Source: Flavivirga sp. 57AJ16
GTDB lineage: Bacteria > Bacteroidota > Bacteroidia > Flavobacteriales > Flavobacteriaceae
Reading direction: 5' to 3'
Assembly: GCF_028736925.1 (NCBI RefSeq)
Contig: NZ_JAQZAT010000007.1
Span: forward strand, 186,001-250,000
Length of the DNA stretch: 64,000 bases
The notes below the pieces were generated by a model, which saw nothing but the letters and a program-made list of their open reading frames with translations, was not told where the DNA came from and did no database searches. The position numbers were made by a program, and so were the translations under genes. Of this stretch, positions 19,044 through 28,414 are shown one piece after another; within the stretch, counting starts at the first letter, position 1; each line of letters begins with the position of its first letter.

Positions 19044-20525
19044 TTAAGGGCTTTTTGGTTTTATAAATTCAGTAAAATCACTAGAATCAAAGCCCCAAAC
19101 TGTAGGTAAAAAATAATAGACCATAATGGTTAAAAATAAAATCGATATGATGTTCATCCAAACACCACTTTTTATCATATCTGGGATTCTTAAATAACCT
19201 GACCCGAATACAACCGCATTTGGTGGTGTGGCGACTGGCATCATAAAAGCACAAGACGCTGCTATGGTACAAGAAACCATAAGTATGTATGGATTTATGT
19301 TTAATGATATAGCAATGGGAGCCAAAATGGGTAATAACATGGCTGTTGTTGCTAAGTTAGAAGTAAACTCTGTAAAAAAGTTTACCAAAGCTATAATTAC
19401 AAGTATCAGTAAGATTAACGATAACCCTTGAAGCATGGTCATTTGAGAGCCTAACCATGATGCCAATCCTGTAATTTCAAACCCAGCAGCAAGTGCCATG
19501 CCTCCCCCAAATAAAAGGATAATGCCCCAGGGTAATTTCACGGCATCTTCCCAAGTAATTATGCGTTTTTTAAAATCGCTAGCTGGTACTACAAACAATA
19601 ATACACCAGCAGCCATAGCTATAATGGTGTCATCAATAAAAGGGAAAAAACGCTGCAAAATAAAGGATCGAGTTATCCAACAAAAGGCTGTTAATACAAA
19701 AATGACCGATACTATTTTTTCTTCTTTCTTCATCGGTCCAAGCACTAATAACAACCTACTAATCTCTTGTTTCCCTCCCGGAAATTCATTTTGCTTAAAC
19801 TTAAATGCCACTTTGGTTAAAAATAACCATGCTATGATCAATAGCGGAATTGCTATAGGTAAACCAAATTTTAACCATTGTAAAAAGGTAATATCAATGC
19901 CATAAATTTCTTCTACGTACCCCGCAAAAACCAAATTTGGCGGTGTGCCAATAAGTGTTGCCATACCTCCTATGGAAGCACTATAAGCAATACTGAGCAT
20001 AAGTGCTTTGCCAAAAATTAAATTTTCATCCTCAATGGTGTTGGGGTTATCTTGAAGCTGTGCCACTATAGACATTCCTATGGGAAGCATCATTACTGCT
20101 GTAGCTGTATTAGATATCCACATAGAAAGAAATGCTGTGGCTACCATAAACCCTAAAATAATTTTGGAAACATTAGTGCCTATTATTTTAATAATATTTA
20201 AGGCAATACGCTTATGTAAGTTCCATTTTTCAATAGCAATGGCAAGTATGAAGCCACCCATATATAAGAAAATATATTTATGACCGTAAGATGCTGTTGT
20301 TGTTTGTAAGTCGACAGCTCCTGTCATTGGAAATAATATAATAGGTAGTAAAGCAGTAACAGCTATTGGAACAGATTCTGTTACCCACCATAGTGCCATC
20401 CACAATGTTATTGTAAGTAAGTTGTAAGCTGCATCTGGCATTCCAACGGGTGGATCAAAACACTGTAGAAGAATAAACAGTAAAGGTCCAGAAATTAGAA
20501 ATAAACTTTTTTGTATGGACTTCAT
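19044..20525 (-). CDS. DASS-family sodium/dicarboxylate (SLC13-type) symporter
   Basis: Inner-membrane transporter of the divalent anion:Na+ symporter family, which imports succinate, malate, fumarate, citrate or related anions. The 493 residues hold about 11-12 hydrophobic segments, and both halves carry the family's SNT-type Na+/substrate motifs: WISNTATAVMMLP in the first half and TEFTSNLATTAMLLP in the second. The start overlaps the end of the SGNH gene by 4 bases (ATGA), implying translational coupling. Its presence inside a SusCD operon is unusual and suggests that the released products include organic acids. Confidence 0.9.
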   Translation of the reverse strand: MKSIQKSLFLISGPLLFILLQCFDPPVGMPDAAYNLLTITLWMALWWVTESVPIAVTALLPIILFPMTGAVDLQTTTASYGHKYIFLYMGGFILAIAIEKWNLHKRIALNIIKIIGTNVSKIILGFMVATAFLSMWISNTATAVMMLPIGMSIVAQLQDNPNTIEDENLIFGKALMLSIAYSASIGGMATLIGTPPNLVFAGYVEEIYGIDITFLQWLKFGLPIAIPLLIIAWLFLTKVAFKFKQNEFPGGKQEISRLLLVLGPMKKEEKIVSVIFVLTAFCWITRSFILQRFFPFIDDTIIAMAAGVLLFVVPASDFKKRIITWEDAVKLPWGIILLFGGGMALAAGFEITGLASWLGSQMTMLQGLSLILLILVIIALVNFFTEFTSNLATTAMLLPILAPIAISLNINPYILMVSCTIAASCAFMMPVATPPNAVVFGSGYLRIPDMIKSGVWMNIISILFLTIMVYYFLPTVWGFDSSDFTEFIKPKSP

Positions 20526-21304
20526 TTCTTTTCTGTATTAATGGATTCAATATGGGATGCTTCTACGAGTTGTTTGTAAAAGGCCGCATTTTCAGGTAAA
20601 ACAAAAGAGAGATATAGTTTCTCACCGTCTTTATCTGTGGTTGTTACCCTATTTGGTATATCGGATACTGATTTTCCAGTTAGCGTTTTATAAACAATGA
20701 GTGCTATTAAATAGCTACCATCAGAAGATGGGTGTTTATCATCAAAATATAAATTTAAATCAGGTCTTAATTCTCTAGCTTTCATCCAAATAGGTCCAAC
20801 AGGAATAACGTTGGTATTCAACGCATTTGCTAACTTTAAATATTCTTTTGTAATAGTAGGCTGCATTAAAGGATTTGATTTATATGCCCATGTTAAATAA
20901 AAGATTGGTTCAGCTCCAAGCGAGCGAACTAATTCTGAAAATTTCTTCGCATATGCTTCAAAACGTTCTGGTGTGTCTATGGTGCTTATGCTATGATCTC
21001 CTAGAATGACATAGTCCCAATGACCTTCTTTTAAAAGTTTTCTTGTAACAGTGCCTTTTTCCTCGTTCCAATGTTGTTTAAGATTACTGCCCCCAACTGT
21101 AGATTGATGAATATCAAGTAAAACATCTTGAGTTTCTCCCATGGCTTTTACCAATTGGGGCATGTTCCAAAAATAGGTAAAACTGTTTCCTACAAATAGT
21201 ATTCTAAGGGGGGCTTCCTCTTGTGAGAATGCAGAATAGGGTAATAGCAAAACTATTGCAATAATTAAAAGGAAATTCTTTTTTATAATTATAAATGGTG
21301 TCAT
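20522..21304 (-). CDS. SGNH/GDSL-type hydrolase, exported
   Basis: 260-residue exported protein with a signal peptide or anchor (about 9-28). SGNH features: nucleophile S41 in ILFVGNSFT (the GDSL block as GNS), oxyanion G71/G72 in STVGGSN, and catalytic DxxH at D188-H191 (FDDKHPSSDG). The usual block III N is replaced by LGDHS, as seen in some Bacteroidota members. Family members are esterases, often deacetylating glycans. It lies 17 bp downstream of susD and overlaps the DASS transporter by 4 bp. Likely removes or cleaves ester groups in the periplasm. Confidence 0.8.
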   Translation of the reverse strand: MTPFIIIKKNFLLIIAIVLLLPYSAFSQEEAPLRILFVGNSFTYFWNMPQLVKAMGETQDVLLDIHQSTVGGSNLKQHWNEEKGTVTRKLLKEGHWDYVILGDHSISTIDTPERFEAYAKKFSELVRSLGAEPIFYLTWAYKSNPLMQPTITKEYLKLANALNTNVIPVGPIWMKARELRPDLNLYFDDKHPSSDGSYLIALIVYKTLTGKSVSDIPNRVTTTDKDGEKLYLSFVLPENAAFYKQLVEASHIESINTEKK

Positions 21305-21320
21305 ATTCTTAAAATGGGAT

Positions 21321-22724
21321 CTATTGGTTTATTGGTGTTTTTTCAAAAAAGTCGGGTATGGGATTAGGAATATTACTATTTCTATCAATTTCTGATTGTG
21401 GATAAATAAAACGTTGAGGTAAAGTACTTCCTGTGTTAGGTGTAATAGGGACTCGAACTATCGACTCGCTTTCTGTTCTTCGAGTATCATTAAACACTTC
21501 TATCTGTCCAAATAAGGTAACGTAACGCTCTTGAAGGATCTCTCTTAGAAGCGCGTTATCAGCACTAATGCTATCTGGGTTTTCAATGCCACCAGAAGCA
21601 AAATCTGCTCCAATATAGGCGTCATACAAAATATCAGAAGTATTGGCATTCGTTAAATAACCCCCACTAGCCATAAAGGCTCTAAAATTATTTAAGTGGG
21701 ATAAGCCATTATTAAAACCATTTGTTCTAAACCCAGCTTCGGCTAAAATTAAAAGATTTTCTTGATATGTTACTAAATCTGCTGATGCAGATTGAGCAGC
21801 ATATCCGTTAGTAATGTTAGGTTGAACACCTAAAGCGTTTGTTGTAAAGTAGAAATGATGTCTTCCTAATTCATTGGTTTTAGAATTTCCTCTGTACGTA
21901 GAGCTTGCTGGGTCTGTTAAACCAGCCATGAAATCTGATACAACAAGGTCGCTTTGTCTTACTTCAATAGCAAAAAATTGATAATTTAAATTCGAATCTT
22001 CAGCAGCTGTACCATGAGGCCCGAGCATGCTATTGTTTAATGAACTAATGCCATTTTGCGCAGCAGCATAAGCGCTTCCATAATCTTTTATGTGCATATA
22101 GAATCTAGCTTTTAAGGTATATGCACATTCAATCCAAGCTTGCGCATTACCGTCAAAATAAATATCAGAACCAGTTGCGGGCCTTCCCGAACCTTGCTGT
22201 AAATTTGAAATGGCGCTATCTAATAGCGTTTGTACTTTAGAATAGACTTGGGACTGATTTTCGAACATAGGGTTTTGAATTTCTACATTAACGGCCTCAT
22301 CATATGGAATGTCTCCATAAAGTGAAGCTAGCGTTCCAAAAGTTTGAGCTTGTAAAACTTGTGTAATTCCAATGGTTATGGCTCCGGCATTATCATCTTG
22401 TGCTGTTTGTTCTGCTACAATGGCATTTCTTAATGCATCATTAAATCCATCATTCCAAAGGCCATCAAAATCACTTGTGGTTACTGAGTATTGACTAAAA
22501 CCAAGATGTTGTCTATCTATTCCTGTGTATTGTCCCGCAAAAATACTGGCCCTTCTAGCATTTTCTCCAGTTTGGAAAAGCATATTGCCAACCTCGGCCC
22601 CAGTTAAAATATTTTGATAAGCACTTTGAGTTTGGTTATTAGGATCATTATTGAGGTCTTCTACCAGTTTACTACAAGACTGTGTTAGAATAAGTATAAG
22701 GGATAATAAAATAAATGATTTCAT
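21321..22724 (-). CDS. SusD/RagB-family outer-membrane lipoprotein (second locus)
   Basis: Surface binding lipoprotein paired with the SusC at 22816-26064. The start at 22724 is chosen because MKSFILLSLILILTQSC is a clean lipoprotein signal (Cys17). The frame opens 29 codons earlier, but that stretch is hydrophilic and would block export. The 467-residue body resembles the SusD-like group with ITIGITQVLQAQTFGTLASLYGDIPYDEA-type helices (TPR-like) and NALLREILQERYVTLFGQIEVFNDTRR near the C-terminus. The ligand is unknown. The gap to the SusC stop is about 90 bp. Confidence 0.92.
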   Translation of the reverse strand: MKSFILLSLILILTQSCSKLVEDLNNDPNNQTQSAYQNILTGAEVGNMLFQTGENARRASIFAGQYTGIDRQHLGFSQYSVTTSDFDGLWNDGFNDALRNAIVAEQTAQDDNAGAITIGITQVLQAQTFGTLASLYGDIPYDEAVNVEIQNPMFENQSQVYSKVQTLLDSAISNLQQGSGRPATGSDIYFDGNAQAWIECAYTLKARFYMHIKDYGSAYAAAQNGISSLNNSMLGPHGTAAEDSNLNYQFFAIEVRQSDLVVSDFMAGLTDPASSTYRGNSKTNELGRHHFYFTTNALGVQPNITNGYAAQSASADLVTYQENLLILAEAGFRTNGFNNGLSHLNNFRAFMASGGYLTNANTSDILYDAYIGADFASGGIENPDSISADNALLREILQERYVTLFGQIEVFNDTRRTESESIVRVPITPNTGSTLPQRFIYPQSEIDRNSNIPNPIPDFFEKTPINQ

Positions 22725-22815
22725 AAGTAAATATTTATTATGTGTTTTTTTATATGAAGTCGCTTTACCTTCATTTGTGTTTGCGACAAAAATTTGTGAT
22801 AACGCTTTCATAGTA

Positions 22816-25800
22816 CTAAAGGTTTAATGTTACACTAAAAAGAAAAGACTTTGTGCCAGGGTTGTTAAAGTAATCTAACCCTCTTGCTGCACTAACTCCA
22901 GATAAATTGGTATCTGGGTCATTTCCTTCAAAATCAGTCCATAAAAATAAATTTCTTCCTGTTGCAGTAAATTCTATAGACTTTAAACTTGTTGATTTTT
23001 TTAACCAATCGGACTTCCATAAGTAAGATAGGGCAAGCTCTCTTAATCTTGTCCAAGAGCCATCTTCGATGTATAGTTCATCATTACCAGCACCAAAAAA
23101 ACCTCCTTCACCATTATACCAAGTTTCTGTTAATGCTACAGGCCCTGCTCCAAAATCGGCTATATTACCACGAAAGGTTTCGCCAATATTTATGATGTTG
23201 CCATTGGATTCAAAATAATTTCTTGTGGCAGTTACTTCATTGCCAGTATCGTACCAAGTACCTAAATCTCTCATTACGGATTTTGTTCCTGCATAAATAT
23301 CGGCACCTTGATAGGTTTCGAATAAAACAGATAACCTGAAATTTTTATATTTAAATGTACTTGTGATACCACCTTGCCAATCTGGATTTGGGTCACCAAT
23401 AACGCCTTCTAATTGATCTTGTTCTGGGAAACCAAATTCATCGTAAACTATAGATCCATCATCATTTCTAAGTGTTCTTGAGCCCCATAAAACACCTAAA
23501 GGCTGACCCTCAACAGCTCTGGAGCTTATCGCTGCCAATCCTCCTAAATTTAAGGATTCTGCACCAGCTAAATCTGTAACTTCATTTTTTACTTTTGTAA
23601 AGTTGGCATCAATAGACCAAGAAAAATCATTGGTATTTAATATTTTATAACCTAAATCCAATTCTAGACCTTTATTTTCTATTTCTGCGCCATTTGTGTA
23701 GATGGCAGAATACCCAGTTGAGTTCGCTACAGGGAAATCCAAAAGAACATCTTCAGTTACATTTTCAAAATAGGTTAAACCAAAAGATAGTTTATTATTA
23801 AAAAACCTTAAATCTGTCCCAATTTCAAATTCTTTTTTTCGTTCTGGTCTAAGTGATGAATTTCCTCTGTTAGTACTTGGCACAAATGCGCCATTACCAA
23901 ACAATCCAGAATTTAAACCGCCGCCTAAAGCATCACTGTATGTTGGTGACACAAAAATATTAGAGGTATTATAGCGTGCAGGTTGAACACCTACTTCTGC
24001 ATAAGAAGCTCTTATTTTACCAAAGGACAATATATTGCTTTCCTTAAATATATCTAATTGAGAGAATTGCCATGCTAAAGATGTGGATGGAAACAAAAAG
24101 GGGGTGTCTGAATTGTCTCCAAATGTAGATGCGTTTTCAATTCTAATGGTACTGTCAATATAAAACATATCATAAAGTGAAAACGATAATGAGGAGTATA
24201 ATCCTGCTGTTCGCTCTTGTCCAAACGTACTGCTTACAACGGTATTTTCGATAAGCGTATTATCAATATCCCGGATACCACTATCTACATCTAAAAATTG
24301 AATAAAACCATTGCCTTCAACACCATTAACGGTTCTAGATTTACTATTATAGTTAAATCCTAAGAGAAAAGAACCGTCAACAATGTTTTCTAAATTAAAA
24401 GTGGTTTTTGCTATAAAATCAGTATTAAAAATGGTATTCGAAGCTGTAGATTGATCTATAAAACCTGCTGTAAAATCTCCTGCTGCAGATCCTGGTGTTA
24501 TAAATTCAGATCTTGTTTCGTTGTAATGGTCTACACCAGCTCTTGCTATGAATGTTAGCCAACTATTTGGCGATGTCATAAACTCAAAATTTGTGATAAA
24601 GCGATCTACCTTTGCTTTATTTTCTTGTTCATTAATGGTCCAAAGCGGATTATTGTAAGTAGCGGACCCATCTGCGCCCAATGGTTCTCTGTAAGACCTT
24701 TGCCTATTAGGAATTGGAGAACTATCACTTGATGCGTAGTAATCGCCTCGATAACCAGAAATATCAAAATCTGCTGGATTTCTGAGCAGTCCTAAATACA
24801 GCCCAGATGAATTGGCACCTAACCTAATACGGTTTGATGAGGTTCTTGTATAGGTTGAGCTTATTTTTAAACTCGTAGCTTCAGTAAAATTTTGTTTTGC
24901 ATTAAACCGAACTGTAGATCTTCGGTAATCGGAATTATTTTTTATAATTCCTTTCTGGTCCAAATCACTCAAACTAAAAAACATGGTACTTTTTGCAGTT
25001 CCCCCGCTTAAGCTCAAATTATTTTCTAAAAAATGCCCATTGCCAAAAACTTGGTCAAAGTTAGAATCGTTGTATATGGCTTGTGAGTTTTTATTTAAAA
25101 TAGGATAATAAATGCTTCCGTTCTGATCTAAATAAAATTCTCCTGAAGTATCAAAGTCATCATGACCACCCGAACGATCAGATATTAAATCTCCCCAAGA
25201 GTCTCTTGCCCTTTGGTCATAAACGCCATTGTCTCCTTGCCCATATTTTGTTTGAACTGGGTATTTCACATTAATCTGATCTAAAGAATACGTAGATTTT
25301 AAACTTATATTAAGCTTACTATTGTATTTACCGCTTTTTGTTGTAATATTAATAACACCACCTAAGGCTTGTGTTCCCCATAAAGCAGCAGCGGCGGCAC
25401 CTTTTAAAACCGTAATGGATTCTATGTCGTTAGGATTAATATCGTTAAGTCTTGACTCTTGACTAACACCACCTCTATCACTATTTCCACGAACATCATT
25501 ACTTATGGGGATGCCATCTAAAATGATTAATGGTTGACTATTTCTAGTTATTGACGAAAGTCCTCTAATTTGGATAAATGATCCAGCTCCAGGATCGCCA
25601 GAATTTCTGGATATTCGAACTCCAGATGATTTACCCGAAAGCGCATTTAAAACATTGGCCTCTCCAGATTCTGAAACAGCTCCTCCTTTTACGGTAGAAC
25701 TGGCATAACCTAAATTATCTTTTTTCTTAGTAAACCCTATAGCATTTACAATAACAGCATCTAAATCTTCAATAGCTTCCACCATGATAACATCGATAAC

Positions 25801-26064
25801 ATTTTTCGTGCCTACATCTATGGTTACTGGCTTAAAACCTATAAAGCTAAATGTTAAACTAGGATTTTCTGTTTTTGGTGATATGGAATAAAGCCCATCA
25901 AAATCTGTTATGGCTCCGTTAGATACGTTGCTCTCTATAATACTGACACCAGCCAAAGGGAATCCTTTTTCATCTGTTACGACACCCGTAATAACATTTT
26001 GGGATAATAATGTTTGAAATGAAAAGAGGAATAGAAAAAATATTGTTTTAATTATACATTTCAT
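22816..26064 (-). CDS. SusC/RagA-family TonB-dependent transporter (second locus)
   Basis: 1082-residue outer-membrane transporter, first gene of the minus-strand locus. Signal peptide ends near SQ22, followed by the carboxypeptidase-regulatory-like domain (ITGVVTDEKGFPLAGVSI, FDGLYSI), the plug with IQIRGLSS, LIILDGIPI and AAAAALWGTQALGGVINITTKSG, and a barrel ending in FSVTLNL. The SusC signature is variant here (LDAVIVNAIGFTKKKDN). It is about 80 residues longer than the transporter of the first locus. The divergent gene at 26269 is the probable regulator. Confidence 0.95.
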   Translation of the reverse strand: MKCIIKTIFFLFLFSFQTLLSQNVITGVVTDEKGFPLAGVSIIESNVSNGAITDFDGLYSISPKTENPSLTFSFIGFKPVTIDVGTKNVIDVIMVEAIEDLDAVIVNAIGFTKKKDNLGYASSTVKGGAVSESGEANVLNALSGKSSGVRISRNSGDPGAGSFIQIRGLSSITRNSQPLIILDGIPISNDVRGNSDRGGVSQESRLNDINPNDIESITVLKGAAAAALWGTQALGGVINITTKSGKYNSKLNISLKSTYSLDQINVKYPVQTKYGQGDNGVYDQRARDSWGDLISDRSGGHDDFDTSGEFYLDQNGSIYYPILNKNSQAIYNDSNFDQVFGNGHFLENNLSLSGGTAKSTMFFSLSDLDQKGIIKNNSDYRRSTVRFNAKQNFTEATSLKISSTYTRTSSNRIRLGANSSGLYLGLLRNPADFDISGYRGDYYASSDSSPIPNRQRSYREPLGADGSATYNNPLWTINEQENKAKVDRFITNFEFMTSPNSWLTFIARAGVDHYNETRSEFITPGSAAGDFTAGFIDQSTASNTIFNTDFIAKTTFNLENIVDGSFLLGFNYNSKSRTVNGVEGNGFIQFLDVDSGIRDIDNTLIENTVVSSTFGQERTAGLYSSLSFSLYDMFYIDSTIRIENASTFGDNSDTPFLFPSTSLAWQFSQLDIFKESNILSFGKIRASYAEVGVQPARYNTSNIFVSPTYSDALGGGLNSGLFGNGAFVPSTNRGNSSLRPERKKEFEIGTDLRFFNNKLSFGLTYFENVTEDVLLDFPVANSTGYSAIYTNGAEIENKGLELDLGYKILNTNDFSWSIDANFTKVKNEVTDLAGAESLNLGGLAAISSRAVEGQPLGVLWGSRTLRNDDGSIVYDEFGFPEQDQLEGVIGDPNPDWQGGITSTFKYKNFRLSVLFETYQGADIYAGTKSVMRDLGTWYDTGNEVTATRNYFESNGNIINIGETFRGNIADFGAGPVALTETWYNGEGGFFGAGNDELYIEDGSWTRLRELALSYLWKSDWLKKSTSLKSIEFTATGRNLFLWTDFEGNDPDTNLSGVSAARGLDYFNNPGTKSFLFSVTLNL

Positions 26065-26268
26065 CTTGTTTTAGTTTTAAAAGTTTAGTTTTACTGCTAA
26101 AATTACCCTTTAGTCGAATGTGAAGCTTAGTGATGAATTACTAATCGTAAAGGTAATTTTTTGTCAATTATATAGTTTTTTTGATTAATTATTGATGTTT
26201 TAGCAATTTTTATCAATTTTTATCAATTTTAATTAGTTTTAACTAAATTTAATTCTTTACAATTTTAA
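26065..26268. promoter_or_regulatory. Divergent control region between second susC and its putative regulator
   Basis: 204-bp AT-rich divergent spacer. It contains an inverted repeat aaaattaccc-ttt (26099-26111) with aaaggtaatttt (26149-26160), 12 paired bases with one bulge and a spacing of about 37 bp. It also has two direct copies of tttttatcaa (from about 26207) and a dyad ttagtt-tt-aactaa (26233-26246). These are candidate operators for the divergently encoded regulator. No promoter core was assigned with confidence. Confidence 0.4.
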
Positions 26269-27426
26269 GTGGAAAGTCATAAAAACACCGAAGAACTGCA
26301 CAGAAGTTTTATTGATAAACTCTCAATAAGATATGGTGCATTTGATGGTTTAAGAAACCAATTTGAATCTACCAGTAACTCTATTATAGCAAGGGATTTA
26401 TTTTATAGTGATTCTCAGTTTTCAAGATTGATTAATGGCACTGCATCAGAAGGGGAATTTAAAAGAGCTTTAGGTAATATTGAACGCTTACTTGATTTAG
26501 ATAAGCTAAAAACAAGTAAGCCTAGTGATTTGAAAAGCACTAAAAAAAAGATAGTTATAAAGCGTCGTTTTTTAATCGTTGCTACTGGTGTTATTGTTTC
26601 TTTAGCAATAGTATCATTTTTATATTTTAAAGAATATTTTTCTACAAAAATGGCTAAAGTCATAGTCAGTGATTCGAAATATGATATGCTAAAATGGAGT
26701 TTTGAGAATAACTTTATTCAACCTTATGTTAAGCTAAAAGAATTGCCGGATGATTGTTATTACCCATGTTATAAATATCAAGGTAAATGGATTTTAAAAA
26801 ATGAATATAAGATTCCATTCTACAGAGAAAGAAACGGATTTCATTATGTAGCAAAAGAAGCTATAATGTATGCCAGATGTATGGACGAAAGAGGGGATAG
26901 GGGTGAATCTTTTGAAGGTTATGAATATCAAAAACATGAAATTTGGTATGATAAAAGAGAGTTTCCCATAGATTCTTTTTTGACCAAAGGTTCCAATACC
27001 CAAATAAGAGAACTATATAATTTTTCAAATTTAGATGAAGATGACAACTTTGTGAAAATAGCCTACGTTCATACATTCTTTAGAACAGAATTCAAAATAG
27101 ATAGTAGTTTTATACAACGAACAGGAAAAGCACTTGGTAGAGATATTGAATTTGTAAATGATAAAGTGTTAAATGACCAATTAAATAATGAAAATTCTTT
27201 AAACAGTATTAAAAATGAAATTAAAGCAATTTCTATAAATCGTTTGGAAGATTATTCTAAGCCAATTACTTGTAACCCAGCTTTAGCACCTGATGTTAAT
27301 TTTAACCTCATTGAGGAAGGGGATGAAATGAGTTTTAATTGTCATTTTAGTATTGGTAATTTTATAGTGAATTATAAAAAAACGTATGTTTTTAGCGATC
27401 AGTATATTAATAATTATTGTAGATAA
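26269..27426 (+). CDS. Predicted membrane-anchored DNA-binding regulator
   Basis: 385-residue protein with a GTG start; no ATG fits before the conserved-looking N-terminus. Residues 30-75 (IARDLFYSDSQFSRLINGTAS...) look like a compact helix-turn-helix, preceded by a helical segment. A basic stretch (KKKIVIKRR) leads into a single membrane helix at 101-120. The C-terminal 265 residues would be periplasmic, with Cys near 152, 156, 210 and 330. The layout (cytoplasmic HTH, one helix, periplasmic sensor) is like ToxR/CadC-type one-component regulators. No kinase or sigma domains are seen. Its position divergent from susC suggests it senses the locus substrate. I do not recognise the family. Confidence 0.55.
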   Translation: MESHKNTEELHRSFIDKLSIRYGAFDGLRNQFESTSNSIIARDLFYSDSQFSRLINGTASEGEFKRALGNIERLLDLDKLKTSKPSDLKSTKKKIVIKRRFLIVATGVIVSLAIVSFLYFKEYFSTKMAKVIVSDSKYDMLKWSFENNFIQPYVKLKELPDDCYYPCYKYQGKWILKNEYKIPFYRERNGFHYVAKEAIMYARCMDERGDRGESFEGYEYQKHEIWYDKREFPIDSFLTKGSNTQIRELYNFSNLDEDDNFVKIAYVHTFFRTEFKIDSSFIQRTGKALGRDIEFVNDKVLNDQLNNENSLNSIKNEIKAISINRLEDYSKPITCNPALAPDVNFNLIEEGDEMSFNCHFSIGNFIVNYKKTYVFSDQYINNYCR

Positions 27427-27530
27427 ATTGCTGGGCTAAACTTATGGTTCCTTCAGCAAAACACGGCCTATTTTCATACTCTAGTATTATTGGTTACTAT
27501 ATTTGATTTGACAAAAAGAAGTGACATTTA

Positions 27531-27688
27531 TAGCTAAGTCGCTATAAAATGGCAAACTATATTTAGAAATAAAAAATTGAAGTTCAAGGCAAAAAGCGTA
27601 GGCATAGCCTAGTTACGGCGAGTATTTTTAACGAATAAATTCGGTTTTTTACTCTGAAGGTTCATGTTGTTTTATATTGATTTAGCTA
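27531..27688 (+). mobile_element. Miniature element B, copy 1 (TA target duplication)
   Basis: 158-bp non-coding element. Inverted ends tagctaagtcgctataaaa and tagctaaatcaatataaaa match at 16 of 19 positions. It is flanked by TA on both sides (27529-27530 and 27689-27690), the duplication typical of IS630/Tc1-mariner transposases. The second copy (62665-62966) has exactly the same length once its own insertion is removed. No IS630-type gene is present in the window. Confidence 0.75.
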
Positions 27689-27859
27689 TATAGTTTTACG
27701 CATAGAACTACCCACCATATTATAGGTATCAAATATGTACCTAATTAGTATAAGGATTCGTAGATACTATAAAGGAACTTTATGTATAGGCAAATAGTCT
27801 AAAATAATTGATGCCTATTTGTATTCTTTTCTTGAAATGTACTTTATGTATAAATAATA

Positions 27860-28037
27860 CTGAATGTCCGTAATCATACATAATGCTATTTTTGTCATTC
27901 AGAATACTTCGACTACGCTCAGTACAGGCTATAGTGAAGAATCTGTTGATAATCAATGAGATCCCTCGAGACCCCTCGTTGCCTCGGGATGACAAAATCA
28001 ATATATTTTTGGTTTATGATAAATTACGGACAATCAA
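27860..28037 (+). mobile_element. Miniature inverted-repeat element A, copy 2
   Basis: 178 bp, the same ends and core as the copy at 10019, with about 9 extra bases from a local duplication (ccctcgagacccctcg). It is flanked by the 8-bp direct repeat aaataata (27852-27859 and 28038-28045), an independent target duplication that supports transposition of this family. Confidence 0.75.
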
Positions 28038-28294
28038 AAATAATAACATTATACCAAATGAATTTAAAAATGATTGGTAATAAATTTGAAATATATTTTC
28101 TTTAGATGAGATAAAAAGCATAAGCATAGCCTAATTATGGATATGTTTTTTATTGAAATATAAAGGAAATAGAAATCGAAGATTCACGAACACCAATTAT
28201 AAAAATAAAAGATAGTGAGCTAAACGGATTTAACCAGTTATTTTGAAGTTTATTTGGTATTATATCTTTTTTTATGCAAAGAAGACTAACATTA

Positions 28295-28414
28295 ATTCCA
28301 TTTTTCCCGTATTTTTTGATAAGCGATTCACATTTGCGACTCTACGGTTTTAACAGATATATTTAAGTCATCAGCTATCTCTTTGTACTTTAAGCCATTA
28401 TATTTATTAACCAC
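28295..28414 (-). pseudogene. Relic of an ECF (FecI-like) sigma factor, region 4
   Basis: On the minus strand a frame reads GLKYKEIADDLNISVKTVE, then SQM, a TGA stop (28328-28330), then IAYQKIREKW. This is the region-4 helix-turn-helix of ECF sigma factors (KYKEIAE-LGISVKTVE-QM--AL-KLR). The stop could come from a single CGA-to-TGA change. Upstream the match ends abruptly at a block reading cttgggttcggcacgggtgg on the same strand. Only the C-terminus survives, and no anti-sigma partner is present. Confidence 0.55.

Noticed and set aside
22725-22811. N-terminal extension of the second SusD from an upstream ATG
   Set aside because: The 29 added residues are hydrophilic and precede a perfect lipoprotein signal, which must be at the N-terminus.
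27781-28080. Short frames on both strands over element A
   Set aside because: They follow the repeat itself and change with its copies; no conserved protein is seen.
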